A stretch of DNA of 64,000 bases from Diphasiastrum complanatum (lineage: Eukaryota; Streptophyta; Lycopodiopsida; Lycopodiales; Lycopodiaceae). The notes under the pieces are model-generated. The model was not told the DNA's origin. It saw nothing but the letters and a program-made list of their open reading frames with translations, and searched no databases. Shown here one piece after another: positions 36,341 through 46,915 of this stretch. Location of the stretch: assembly GCA_029204225.1 (NCBI GenBank), contig CM055107.1, positions 12,764,767 through 12,828,766 of the forward strand, given 5' to 3'. The first letter of the stretch is position 1. Each line of letters begins with the position of its first letter. The position numbers were made by a program, and so were the translations under genes.

Positions 36341-36605
36341 ACAGTGGGCTTCGACAATCCACTTGGAGGTTGTCCATGATGTGAAGCGTGATTCCTAGGA
36401 GCCGTCCATCGTTGCTGCACAAAAGTCTAAACGAGCAACCGACAACTGATCTTTGATTTGCTCTGAGGCCATCGACTTATTTGGATCGAATGCTAGAGGA
36501 GGAAGACAATCGTCCCATCTGGTTGCCACTTATGCCAACAGAGTTAGATCTTTAGCAAACATTGTCGATTGTCGCACTGTTGGATCGGGAGAGTGGACAT
36601 ATTCT
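36341..36605 (-). pseudogene. Probable 3' end of the G' coiled-coil ORF
   Basis: On the minus strand one frame is nearly open: EYVHSPDPTVRQSTMFAKDL, then RWDDCLPPLAFDPNKSMASE and LDFCAATMDG, with two stops. It lies between the copia S insertion and the G' 3' LTR, where the end of the ORF interrupted at 46,916 should be. Assignment is by position only. Confidence 0.4.
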
Positions 36606-37045
36606 TGTCGCGAAAGCATTTTTTCTTTCTTGTTTTTCGTGTTCGTCCTCTATTCTGATTCGCGAAAAAAAATTTAGTCTTTGAAATTTTCTTTTCGTGC
36701 AGAAGCTCACTGGAACTCCGTTTCATATTGAGGAGGTGTATGAAACTGATGGAAGATCGATATTTGCATCCAATATCGGATGGATACATACTATGGTTGT
36801 CAAATGTTTTATCAATTTTCAGGATGACCATTCATTAATAACTGCCTTGCTTTTATCTTCATCAATCTTCATCCCAAAAGAGGTGGCAAATTGGCCTTGA
36901 ATGGAATTTCGAGGCATACACTGGAGTCCAAAAACCCTTGTCTAGGATCATTCCAAAACTTGGGTAACCGGACATGGCCATAACACAAAAATACTTGTGC
37001 CAAGGCACATATAAGCTTTTGCTAAACATATTTTATTCTAGCAAT
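36606..37045 (-). repeat. Rearranged 3' LTR of copia S with foreign insert
   Basis: Plus-strand text TGTCGCGAAAGCATTTTTTC to about 36,710 matches the U5 end of the right LTR (46,249 onward). About 300 bp of unrelated sequence follows, then TATTTTATTCTAGCAATC (about 37,030), which in the right LTR lies only about 40 bp beyond the U5 match. Confidence 0.7.
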
Positions 37046-37351
37046 CCATGAAAATGGTCAGTATCACAAAATACTTTCCTACTCTTTTGATGTAGACATT
37101 ATAGTCTGGTTGAGTAGGGTTGAAGTCTAGAGACTTTAGAAGACCATCAAGCTTTTTGTACCAGGCCCGTGATGCCTATTTTAGACCGTAGATGCATCTC
37201 TGCAATCGACAGACATTTTTGTCTGTTGTCGGGGTCTTCATAGCCTTCAGGTTGCTTCATGAAGATTTTCTCCTCTAGATCTCCGTGGAGAAAGGCTGTT
37301 TTCACGTCAATATGGTGAGTATGCAAGGAGTAGCCTTATGCTTGTCATCTT
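37046..37351 (-). pseudogene. Copia S RT, middle part
   Basis: Minus strand, several frames: [50 protein letters not shown]-like text, then LDFNPTQPDYNVYIKRVG and KYFVILT. This is the copia RT fingers/palm up to just before the expected YVDD, which is deleted. A shift and a stop occur near SPY. Confidence 0.8.
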
Positions 37352-37356
37352 CACCA
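37352..37356. other. Target-site duplication of copia T, left
   Basis: CACCA, identical to 43,503-43,507. Confidence 0.95.
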
Positions 37357-38038
37357 TGTAAAAATTACAGCAAATAAGGATCCTAAAACACTTGAAATGA
37401 TGAGGAAAACAATAGATTATGATTTCATAAGATTAGCACAAGTTGAACCATCAAAATCCATCAAAAATCTATGCTTGAACCTCACTAAATGGCCCAAATC
37501 CTTGAAGAAGGCTTCACACGTGTGAAAGTACGGCCTCCCACAGTCTGAGTACTGTACACCAGACCTACATTCAATCCTATAATCATTAGTAATCACAAGT
37601 ACTCAAACAATTATGAACATAGAGAGCAATTGCACCATTATGAGAGAAAAAACATGAAATTGCTTGATTGATTTCGGTGAGATATCATCACCTATATATA
37701 CATGATCCATCACGGTTTTGGGCAGGTATGAGTAGCCCTAAACCTATCCCTAATTCTAATTTTGGTGGATCTTTCATCCCTACAAAGTTAGGGTTGGAAT
37801 CTTGGAGATCCCTCAACAATGCAAAAATTACCAAAAATAGCTCCTATTTTTTCTCCCTTGTATCTAAGCATAATTTGGACTCATTCCAAAGGTTCTAACA
37901 CTTAGGTCTACTTGAGAACATCCTTATGAATGGAATCCTATGCTATTTGGCACGTGTGACAAGCCACATCATGACCATCTAACTATTTACAAGTCATATG
38001 ACCAAAACTAGTCAAGCTAGAATTGTGAATTTTTAACA
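37357..38038 (-). repeat. 3' LTR of copia T (682 bp)
   Basis: Plus-strand text TGTAAAAATTACAG...GTGAATTTTTAACA, with inverted ends TGT(T)AAAAATT. On the minus strand a TATATATAG box reads near 37,693-37,700. Confidence 0.97.
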
Positions 38039-38050
38039 CTCCTCCTCACT
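38039..38050 (-). other. Polypurine tract of copia T
   Basis: Minus strand GTGAGGAGGAG directly precedes the 3' LTR. Confidence 0.9.
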
Positions 38051-38052
38051 AT

Positions 38053-41000
38053 CTAGCTTGGTTCAATCATTGCTTTACTAATCACTCCAAGTGATGATCT
38101 GAACTTCATAAAAGGTGTCTTTTGAAGTGGTTTAGTAAGTAGATCAGCTACACATTCATTGCTTGGAACATGCTCCAAAGCAATCTCCTTGGCTTGCACC
38201 ATTTCTCTCACAAAGTGATGGCATATCTCAATGTGCTTAGATCTTGCATGGAAGATTGGGTTAGATGCAAGGTGTTGGGCTGATATATTGTCATTGTAGA
38301 TGATTGGTGCCTCCTCTGAATCCATGATCTTTAGTTCCACCAATAATCTCTTGATCCAAAGTACCTCCTTTGTAGTGGTTGTCAAAGCTTTGTACTCGGC
38401 CTCGGTTGAAGATAGAGATATAGTTTCTTGCTTTTTTGAAAGCCATGAAACCACACCTTCTCCTATGAAAGTTGAATAGGCACTTGTTGATTTCCTATCT
38501 CTCTTGTCCCCTGCAAAATCTGAATCACTAAATGCATGAAGGTTAATCACATCTCCTCTATATAGAATCCCAAAATCCAATGTACCTGAGATGTATCTTA
38601 GAATCCTCTTAGCCTTTTTCCAATGGATATTCAATGGCTTTTGCATGGATTGGCTCAACCTACATACACTAAAGCTAAGATCTGGTCTAGTTATAGTGAT
38701 CCACATTAAGGAGCCTATAAGTTGCCTAAACAAAGTGATGTCCATGAAGGATCTTTCATCATCTTCATTTGGCACTTTTACATCTTGTTCCATTGGTGTG
38801 TCAACACTTTTGCATACTTCCATCTTAAACTTCTTCAAAAGACTTTGAGCATAGTTTATTTGACTTATAAAGATAAAATCAGACCCTCTAAGTACTTCTA
38901 TGCCTAAGATGAATTGAAGACACCCTAGATCTACCATCTTGAACTCTAAGGATAGATCTATCTTTATTTTTTCAATACCATCAACACTATTTTCACTAAT
39001 GATGATGTCATCTACATAAATGAGTAAAAGTACAATACCAACATCATCAAACTTAATGTAAAGAGTGGGATCATATTCACTTTGAACAAAAGAAAGTGAA
39101 ATAAGATAGCAATGTAGTCTTGAATTCCAAGATCTCGAGGCTTGCTTCAAGCCATAGATGCTTCTTTGGAGATGGCATACTTTGTTCTCCATTCCATGCT
39201 TGATGAACCCTTGTGGCTGCTCCATATAGATATCCTCTTCCAAAAAACCATTCAAGAAAGCATTAGAGACATCCATTTGACATAGAATCCATCCAAAATG
39301 TGATGCAAGTGCAATGATTAGTCTTATTGTGACTATCTTGGCCACGAGTGCAAAAGTTTCCTCATAGTCTATCCCTCTCTCTTGAGCATAACCTTTTGCA
39401 ACTAATCTTGTTTTATGTTTGTTAACACTCCCATTTGCATTCAACTTAAGCTTGAAGACCCACTTGCATCCTATTACATTCCTTTGAGGTCTCTCAACAA
39501 GCAACCAAGTTTCATTCTCAATCAAGGCATCATACTCATCCAACATAGCTTTATACCATTCTTTGGAGTTCAATGCATCTTCAACATTAGACGGTTCTTC
39601 AAAACTAGATAAAGCATAAGAAGTGGATGAGATACCCTCAACTTGCTGTCCTTTGCCTTGATATGTGAGCCTTGATGGCTCCACTTTTGCCCTTGAAGAT
39701 CTCCTTGGTGTGATAGGTGGGTTTGGTGCTTGCTCCTCCATGAGCTCCTCCTCAAAACCAAGATCTTGCTCCTCGGCCATCTTCTTCTTGATTGTTGGAG
39801 CACTTAAGCCTTCTTCAAGAATATGCATATGATGTTCATCAAAGATGACATCCCTTGAAACAACAAATTTGTTCAAGGATGGGAGATAGACTTTGTAGCC
39901 CTTGCTTGAGCTTGCATATCCAAGCATGATCCCTCTTGTGGAAGATGGATCCTCCTTGGTTCTTGTTTCCAATGGCACATGCACATAACATATACACCCA
40001 AAAACTTTCAAGTGATTAAGATTGGATTTCTTTCCATACAACATCTCATAAGGAGTTTTGCCTTCAATTGCTTTGCAAGACACCCTATTCATCAAGTAGT
40101 TTGCACATACAAGAGACTCACCCCAAAAGGATTTGGGCAAACAAGCATCTAATCTTAAAGCCTTAGAACATTCACATAATGTTCTATTCCTTCTTTCAGC
40201 AACTCCATTTTGTTGAGGAGTGTAAGGACAAGAAGTCTCTTTCTTGATCCCTTACTCCTCACAAAAGGCCTTGAACTCATTGGAGATGAATTCTCCACCA
40301 TTGTCACTTCTAAGAATCTTGATGCTATGATTATGATGCTTTTCCACAAACAACTTGAACTTTACAAAAGTATCAAATACTTGAGACTTGAAGGAAAGTA
40401 AGAACACCCAACAATATCTTGAGTAGTCATCAATGAAGGTTAAAAACATGGATGAACCTCCATTAGATTTGGTGCTAGCAATGTGCACATCCGAGTGTAT
40501 GAGTTCAAGAGGATGAGATGACTTTGTGATGGAGTTAGGAAACACCTTCTTATGTGCCTTGGATAAGGCACAAGCTTCACAAACCTTGTCTTCCTTCCCA
40601 ATAGACCTTGGTAGGCCTAAAGCATACTCCTCCTTGATCATAGCCTCCATGGAACCCGAGTTGACATGTCCAAGTCTTTTGTGCCATAAAGTAAAGGTAG
40701 ATATCTTGCTCTTCTCGGCCAACATGACAACATTAGTATCCACAAATGCATCCAGCTTATAAAGTTTGCCAAGTCTAGTGCCCTTAGCCACTATCTTACC
40801 CTTCTTCTTGATGAAACATTCATTTGAAGCAAAGTCAACATTGAAACCATTGTCTACCATTTGGCCAACACTTAGTAGATTCTTTGTTATTGTAGGAATG
40901 TACAAAACACCTTCTATGTTGATCTTTTTGGAAGATCCTAAGTAAAGGGGAATGCTACCAACTCCTTCAATCTTACAAGCTTCATCATTTGCTGTATAGA

Positions 41001-42018
41001 TAGACTTTATAGGTCCATCATAAGATAAGAGAGAAGAGAAAAACTCCCTTTTACTAGTCATGTGTGAACTAGCACCCGAGTCAATCCACCAAGGATCTTC
41101 TCCTTTGAAGCTTGTTGAAGAAAATATGGACATCATGAGAGAGTCCTCATGTGAACTCTCCTCCTCCTCCTCTTTGCTCATGTTGGCTTGGCTTTGATCT
41201 TGCTTCCTCTTGAAGCATTCCGAGGCATAATGCCCCATCTTGCTACAATAGTAGCACTTCACCTTTGATTTGTCCTTGACTTTGGTGGTTGATGGAGATG
41301 CCTTTGGGGGTCCTTCTTGATCCTCAAGCTTTGTAGACTTCTTGAATGTTGATCCTTTGCCTTTGGACTTGCCTTTGCCTTTGGTGAAGAGAGCTTGGTC
41401 ATATCCACCTTGGATGGAAAGCCTATCCATCCTCTCTTGCATTTGGCTCCTTCTTGATTCCTCGGCCATGAGTGTGCCTTGGAGTTCTTCAAGTATGGGT
41501 AGCTTACCCATAATTGCATATCCCTGAACCAAATTGTCAAATTCAAAGCTTAGTCCATTCAATATGAGTTGAACAAGCTCTTCATCCTTGATAGGGTCAC
41601 CTATAAAGGCTAGCTCTTTGTTCAATTCCTTTACTCTTAGGACAAAAGTATGTGCACTCTCTCCTTTCTTTTGATAGCTTCTATAGATTTGATTCTTCAA
41701 AGCTAACATTCTAGTTTGGTTCTTGGATTCATAGACCTTTTGCAAAGTCTCCCAAGCATCTTGAGCTGAAGTGCAATCTCCTACCTCTCTTAAGAGTTCA
41801 TTTGCAACATTCATTTTTATGCAATGTAGTGCAACATTGCACCTCTTGATGTATTTGGCTTTTTCTTGAGGATGAATAGGTTCACCCTCCTTACCATTTA
41901 CAATTTCCATCAGATCTTGCATGATTATGATAGATTCCATTCTAACTTTCCATATGGAATAGTTATTTTTGTTGAGCCTTTCATTAGTATCCAAAAGATA
42001 TGCATTTATAGATGCCAT
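38053..42018 (-). pseudogene. Copia T Gag-Pol polyprotein with one in-frame stop
   Basis: Single frame of 1,320 coding codons from ATG at 42,018 to a stop at 38,053, broken only by TAA at 40,252-40,254 (codon 589). By residue: UBN2 gag 10-190; CCHC knuckle C255, C258, H263, C268; protease D313-S-G; pre-integrase finger H446, H451, C480, C483; integrase D510, D572 and, beyond the stop, E608 (GVAERRN), giving exact DD35E spacing. RT follows with QMDVSNAFLNG and YVDDIIIS, and RNase H with SLSSTEAEY and ADLLTKPL. All catalytic motifs look intact. The stop separates the integrase Glu and all of RT from Gag, so RT would need readthrough or trans supply. It may be a recent mutation or, less likely, a programmed stop. 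Confidence 0.97.
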
Positions 42019-42816
42019 CTAGTCTCCTAGTCAAGGACTTGATACAAATGAAGGTTATTTCTATTGATTTGATTGAAGGTCTACCTTATCCCACTTCTTA
42101 GGGACCTGAAAAGATCAGTAATAGACTTCCTATAAAGATCTAAGAATGATCTCTAACAAAATCAAATCATAGAATACTAGAAGCAATGCACTTGCTTGAT
42201 TGAAGTAGACAATACTAGTAGAATTGCCCCTCTTTCTATAAAGAACATTAAAGCTTCCAAATGATCTGATCAAGAGTGAATTTCAGCAACCTAATATACT
42301 TCCAAAATCACTTGTAAAAGATCTAAATGGAACTTAATGAGGATGCAACACAATCTACTATCCAATCACAAGCAAAAAATGATCAAAATTGATGAAAAAT
42401 TGATCTAATTTGGTGCATAAGTCAAGCAATGGTTGGATTGAACCTAAATCACTTTAGGAGGTGCCTACTACACCTTAGAACAGCCTTGAAGAGTTCCCAA
42501 AACTCTGATCTTCCCTCTCCTTGAATGCTAGAAAGCCTCCTCTATGAAATCACCTCCAAAACTCGCTTAGAAATCAATGCTTGGAGCAAGCAAAACTTGC
42601 TATCTTGGTAATGTGAATTGAATTCAACTTTGCCTCTGGTTTTAGACACCTAAACACATGCAAATGAAGTCACACAACACCAATCTCCAATGTATTTGAC
42701 TCACTTTGAGTTCTAGAATCAATACTAGATGCTAAGATCCAATCTACACAAGATTTAGATCAAAAATTGTGATCAAATTGAATGAAAACCAAGGATTTAG
42801 CTCATTTCAACCTTTA
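42019..42816 (-). other. 5' leader of copia T
   Basis: About 0.8 kb between primer site and gag ATG. No coding sequence recognised. Confidence 0.8.
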
Positions 42817-42829
42817 GGCTCTGATACCA
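42817..42829 (-). other. Primer-binding site of copia T
   Basis: Minus strand TGGTATCAGAGCC, exact initiator-Met match, abutting the 5' LTR. Confidence 0.97.
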
Positions 42830-43502
42830 TGTAAAAATTACAGCAAATAAGGATCCTAAAACACTTGAAATGATGAGGAAAACAATAGATTATGATTTCA
42901 TAAGATTAGCACAAGTTGAACCATCAAAAATCTATGCTTGAACCTCACTAAATGGCCCAAATCCTTGAAGAAGGCTTCACATGTGTGAAAGTACGGCCTC
43001 CCACAGTCTGAGTACTGTACACCAGACCTACATTCAATCCTATAATCATTAGTAATCACAAGTACTCAAACAATTATGAACATAGAGAGCAATTGCACCA
43101 TTATGAGAGAAAAAACATGAAATTGCTTGATTGATTTTGGTGAGATATCATCACCTATATATACATGATCCATCATGGTTTTGGGCAGGTATGAGTAGCC
43201 CTAAACCTATCCCTAATGCTAATTTTGGTGGATCTTTCATCCCTACCAAGTTAGGGTTGGAATCTTGGAGATCCCTCAACAATGCAAAAAATTACCAAAA
43301 ATAGCTCCTATTTTTTCTCCCTTGTATCTAAGCATAATTTGGACTCATTCCAAAGGTTCTAACACTTAGGTCTACTTGAGAACATCCTTATGAATGGAAT
43401 CCTATGCTATTTGGCACGTGTGACAAGCCACATCATGACCATCTAACTATTTACAAGTCATATGACCAAAACTAGTCAAGCTAGAATTGTGAATTTTTAA
43501 CA
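42830..43502 (-). repeat. 5' LTR of copia T (673 bp)
   Basis: Differs from the 3' LTR by loss of one AATCCATCAA repeat unit, one extra A in an A-run and about five substitutions. Three of those are C in a CpG of the left LTR and T here. Confidence 0.97.
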
Positions 43503-43507
43503 CACCA
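43503..43507. other. Target-site duplication of copia T, right
   Basis: CACCA, identical to 37,352-37,356. Confidence 0.95.
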
Positions 43508-46183
43508 TGGGCGAATATGTGTTGAAATAGTTGACACCATATCTCTGTGTGTAGCCCTTTACGACAAGCCTTGCCTTGTAGCGGCCAATAGTGCCATCTG
43601 GTTTTAGCTTTTTCTTGTACACCCACTTGCAGTCGACCATTTTTCTATTTTCTGGCAGTGGCTCTAATGTCCATGCCTCGTTTTGCCTCATCGACTCGAT
43701 CTCCTCCGACATTGTCTGCTTTCAGAATTCTCCCTCTGGACTCTGGATAACTTCTTGGTATGTTGCTGGCTCTTCTGTGAAGCTGTAGTACTCGAATTGC
43801 ATGCCTTCTCTCCATTGAAGATTGTCACAATAGCGGTCTGGAGGTCTTCTTTGTCTTGTTGACCTTCGAGATTCGTTTCGTCACTGCTCGAATATTTCTT
43901 GTTCATGGGGTCGATCCTTTGCTTCCTGCTGCTCTGGAGTCTGGGGCTCTGCATTCTGACTTGATGTATGTCTTCGATCTCCCTCTTGAATGAGCAACAA
44001 TGTGAAGATCTCATGGCCTCTTTCATCTTTCAGTCCAAGAATTTGGACTCATCGAACTTCACATCTCTGCTCGAAACAACATTCTTTGTGGTTGGATCGT
44101 AGAGTCTGTACACATATGTTCTGTTGGAGTAGCCGACCATGATTATTTGTTCATATTTGTCATCGAACTTGCTTCTCTTTTCTTTTGGAATGTGCTTGTA
44201 TGCTGCACATCCAAACACTTGTACGTATGACAGATTAGGATTTCTGCCTGTCTACATTTTGTATGGTGTTTTGTTCTCCAGCGTTGTCATTGTAGATCTG
44301 TTCTGCAGGTGTACAACTGCAGCTATTGCCTCGGCCCAGAATTGACCTGGCAATTGAACTTGTGCCATCATGCATCTGGCTCCTTTGACTAGCATTCTGT
44401 TTCTTCTTTCTATCACACCGTTGTATTCTGGTGTGTATGCAGGAGTGAACTGGTGTTCGATCTCCTGTCTTTCGTAGAATCTTGAGAAGTATGTGTTTTT
44501 GTATTCACCTCCATTGTCAGATCTAAGGATCTGTATCTTTTTCAAGGTGTGTCGCTCTGCAAATGCCACACACTTCTTGAAAGAATCAAATACTTTGGAT
44601 TTCTTCTTCAGGTAGTAGATCATGGTCATTCGGATGTAATCATCTATGAACGTTAGAAAATATCTCGAACCTAAGAGCGAATCTGTTTTCATCGGTCCAC
44701 ACACATCAGAGTGGATGAGCTCAAGAACTTCTTTGGCTCTTCTTCCCTCGTGTGTGAATGGATTCCGATGTTGCTTGTCTTTCTGACAAGCTTCACAGAA
44801 CTCAGCCTCTGGCCTTGAAATCTTGAGACCTGTGACAATGTCCTTTCTGCTCATGTCATATAGGCTCCGCATGTTCAGATGATACATTCTTCTATGCCAG
44901 AGCTTATCTTCATTTTCCGAAGCATTTAATATGCTTTCAGAGTTGTTGATTACTGGTAGAGATTTTCTTCTCTGCATTGGATTGTCAGCAACTTGTTTGT
45001 CGTCTTCTCGATCATACAACAAGTGTTGTCGTCGAACAAAACTCGAATGCCTAGATCTGTCATCTTGGATACAAATAACAGATCCTTTCTGAATGAGGGC
45101 ACATAGAGTGCTCCTGGTAGCTCTGCTAGTTATAGAGAGCCGATGCCTTTGACATCGTGTCTGCTTCCATCGCTGCTCTGTCATTTTCGAGTTTGCAAAA
45201 GTTGATCAAGATCTTCTTGTTGCAGGTTATGTGAGATATTGCTCCTGAATCGATGACTACATTGTAATCGTGTTCAGAGTAGCTTGTCGAAGCTTCGTCG
45301 AGTATCATGAAAGCTTTGTCACCTCTTTCAGCATCATTTGATGACTCCGCGACATTTGCCTTTTCAGCTTTGTTTTTCCTTTTTGGGTTGAATCTGCAGT
45401 CATATGCAGAATGCCCTTTCTTCTTGTAGTGCATGCAAGGTATTGCTAGATTGAACCAACATTTGTTGGCTGTAGCCTGGTTTGTGACAGTGATCGTAGG
45501 AAGAAGATTGCTGATTCGAGGACTTTGTCTTCTCGAATATTGGCTTGTTTTTGTTCTTCTTCCTTCCTTTCATGAAGAGAGCCTTCTCTTGATCACTGCT
45601 TCCCTCTCCTTCGTCTCTCATCAGTCTCTCATCAGCGACAAGACTGACTGCTTTGTCGAATGTCATATCTGGTAGACTCAGTATGAGCATTCTTAGCAGC
45701 TGATAAAACATCGGTAGAGATTTCATGAAGTACATTAGTTGCTGTGGTGCTGGGACCTGGTGCTCATGTCCTGATGCAACGAGTTGAGCGAAGATCATTC
45801 TATCTTCTCAACATGTTGATCTAACTGGTTGCCATCCCACACCATATGGATTGCAGTTGATTGTGAAGGTGCATGATTGAAGCTGCAGTCGTCACTTCAT
45901 ACTTCTGGTTTAATCTTTCTCACGCTGCATGGCTGCTTTCGTAGTCTTCAATTTGCATGAGTAGATCTTTATTTATGGACGAAACGATGATCACCATTGC
46001 GCGCTCATCCTTTCTGATCCATTCAGCTCTCCTCGAGTCTCCCTCTGGAGGCTGCACCTCTGAGAGCTCGGTCACCGACCAGATGCCTTCGCCCTTCAGG
46101 AGTGTTTTGATTTTGAATTTCCAAATTCTGTAATTTGCACCATCAAGACTGATTGCTACTCTGGTCTGGATTATCGTAGCCAT
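43508..46183 (-). pseudogene. Copia S gag, protease, integrase and RT N-terminus
   Basis: Minus strand from ATG at 46,183. Gag starts MATIIQTRVAISLDGANY with RIWKFKIKTLLKGEGIW (UBN2). A second block (45,798-45,400) continues gag. The knuckle region has HYKKKGHSAYDC, with its first Cys outside the frame. Protease is VIDSGAISHI. The integrase frame (45,184-44,252) has LWHRRMYHLNMRSL, CEACQKDKQ, IHSDVCGPM, LRSDNGGEY and NGVIERRNR, so the D-D-E triad is visible. The C-terminal region holds FGCAAYKHIPKEKRSKFDDK and IIMVGYSN. RT opens with [20 protein letters not shown] and stops at the copia T insertion. At least four frame changes or stops separate the blocks. Confidence 0.9.
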
Positions 46184-46235
46184 ATTGTGTTGTCTGGAAG
46201 AATCACTGCTGGGATATCGGTAGTGATAACCTATT

Positions 46236-46248
46236 GGCTCTAATACCA
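46236..46248 (-). other. Primer-binding site of copia S
   Basis: Minus strand TGGTATTAGAGCC, one mismatch to the consensus, directly abutting the LTR. Confidence 0.9.
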
Positions 46249-46915
46249 TGTTGCAGAAGCACTTTTTCTTTCTTGTTTTTTGTGTTCATCCTCTATTTTA
46301 ATTCGTGAACAATTTTCTGTCTTTGAAATTTTCTTTTCATGCGGAAGCTCTTACAGGATCCCAGACACTCGACTACGCATCACAGAACCTATTTTATTCT
46401 AGCAATCAAGAGACACAGCACAAGACCAAGAGATACACGAAATAGAACGACTATATTATCAATTTGATTTTAGATCGAGATCGTCAGTGTCTTGCTCGTT
46501 GGCAGATTGACTTTCTGCTCTTTCGTTGTGTTTGTATATACTATCTCTTTTTTTTTTTCTCTTTTTCTTCCATCGTTATGATCCAGAGAAGATTGTTTAT
46601 ACCTCCACTATGTGGAGTTTACAAGATAGCTAAACGTAGAATCACAAGACTAGTTAACGCTAATTAACTAGTTAGTTAGTCTCCGTCGTTGCTATTCGTT
46701 TCAGCTGGGCATGAAGCCCGTTGGGCTGCCAGCTGGCAGTGCGAAAGATTTCTCTTCGTTTGTTTCGTTCTTTTCGTTTCGCAATCCTGGAGGTGTGTTT
46801 ATGATTTGCAATTGATTCACGAATCGTTTGTGCTTCAAGTCAAAGACACGTTGACTATTGCGAATTGTTCTCGTTTGACCTTCGTGTCTTGTTCGTGATG
46901 CGACAAAGTTGCAGG
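46249..46915 (-). repeat. 5' LTR of copia S (667 bp)
   Basis: Plus text TGTTGCAGAAGC...GTGATGCGACA. The ends form a short inverted repeat (TGTTGC/GCGACA). The right end breaks an unrelated minus-strand ORF. Confidence 0.85.

Larger units (their letters stand above)
37357..43502 (-). mobile_element. Copia T, nearly intact, nested in copia S
   Basis: A 6,146-bp element with LTRs of 682 and 673 bp, primer site, one polyprotein frame and polypurine tract. Perfect 5-bp target duplications CACCA lie at 37,352-37,356 and 43,503-43,507, inside the RT of copia S. LTRs differ by about five substitutions and two indels (10 bp, 1 bp), so insertion is recent. Only one nonsense codon (TAA at 40,252-40,254) separates it from a complete coding frame. 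Confidence 0.97.
36606..46915 (-). mobile_element. Copia S, interrupted by copia T
   Basis: Minus-strand copia element. The complete 5' LTR (46,249-46,915), primer site, gag, protease, integrase and RT start lie to the right of copia T. More RT (37,046-37,351) and a rearranged 3' LTR lie to its left. RT C-terminus, RNase H and U3 of the 3' LTR are deleted. Removing T restores the RT phrase [16 protein letters not shown]. The flanks ATTCT (left) and AAGTT (right) do not match, so no target duplication is evident. Confidence 0.85.

Noticed and set aside
36120-36422. 100-residue minus frame similar to the plus frame at 59,116-59,445
   Set aside because: Both are translations of the G-family LTR, so the similarity reflects the repeat, not a gene.
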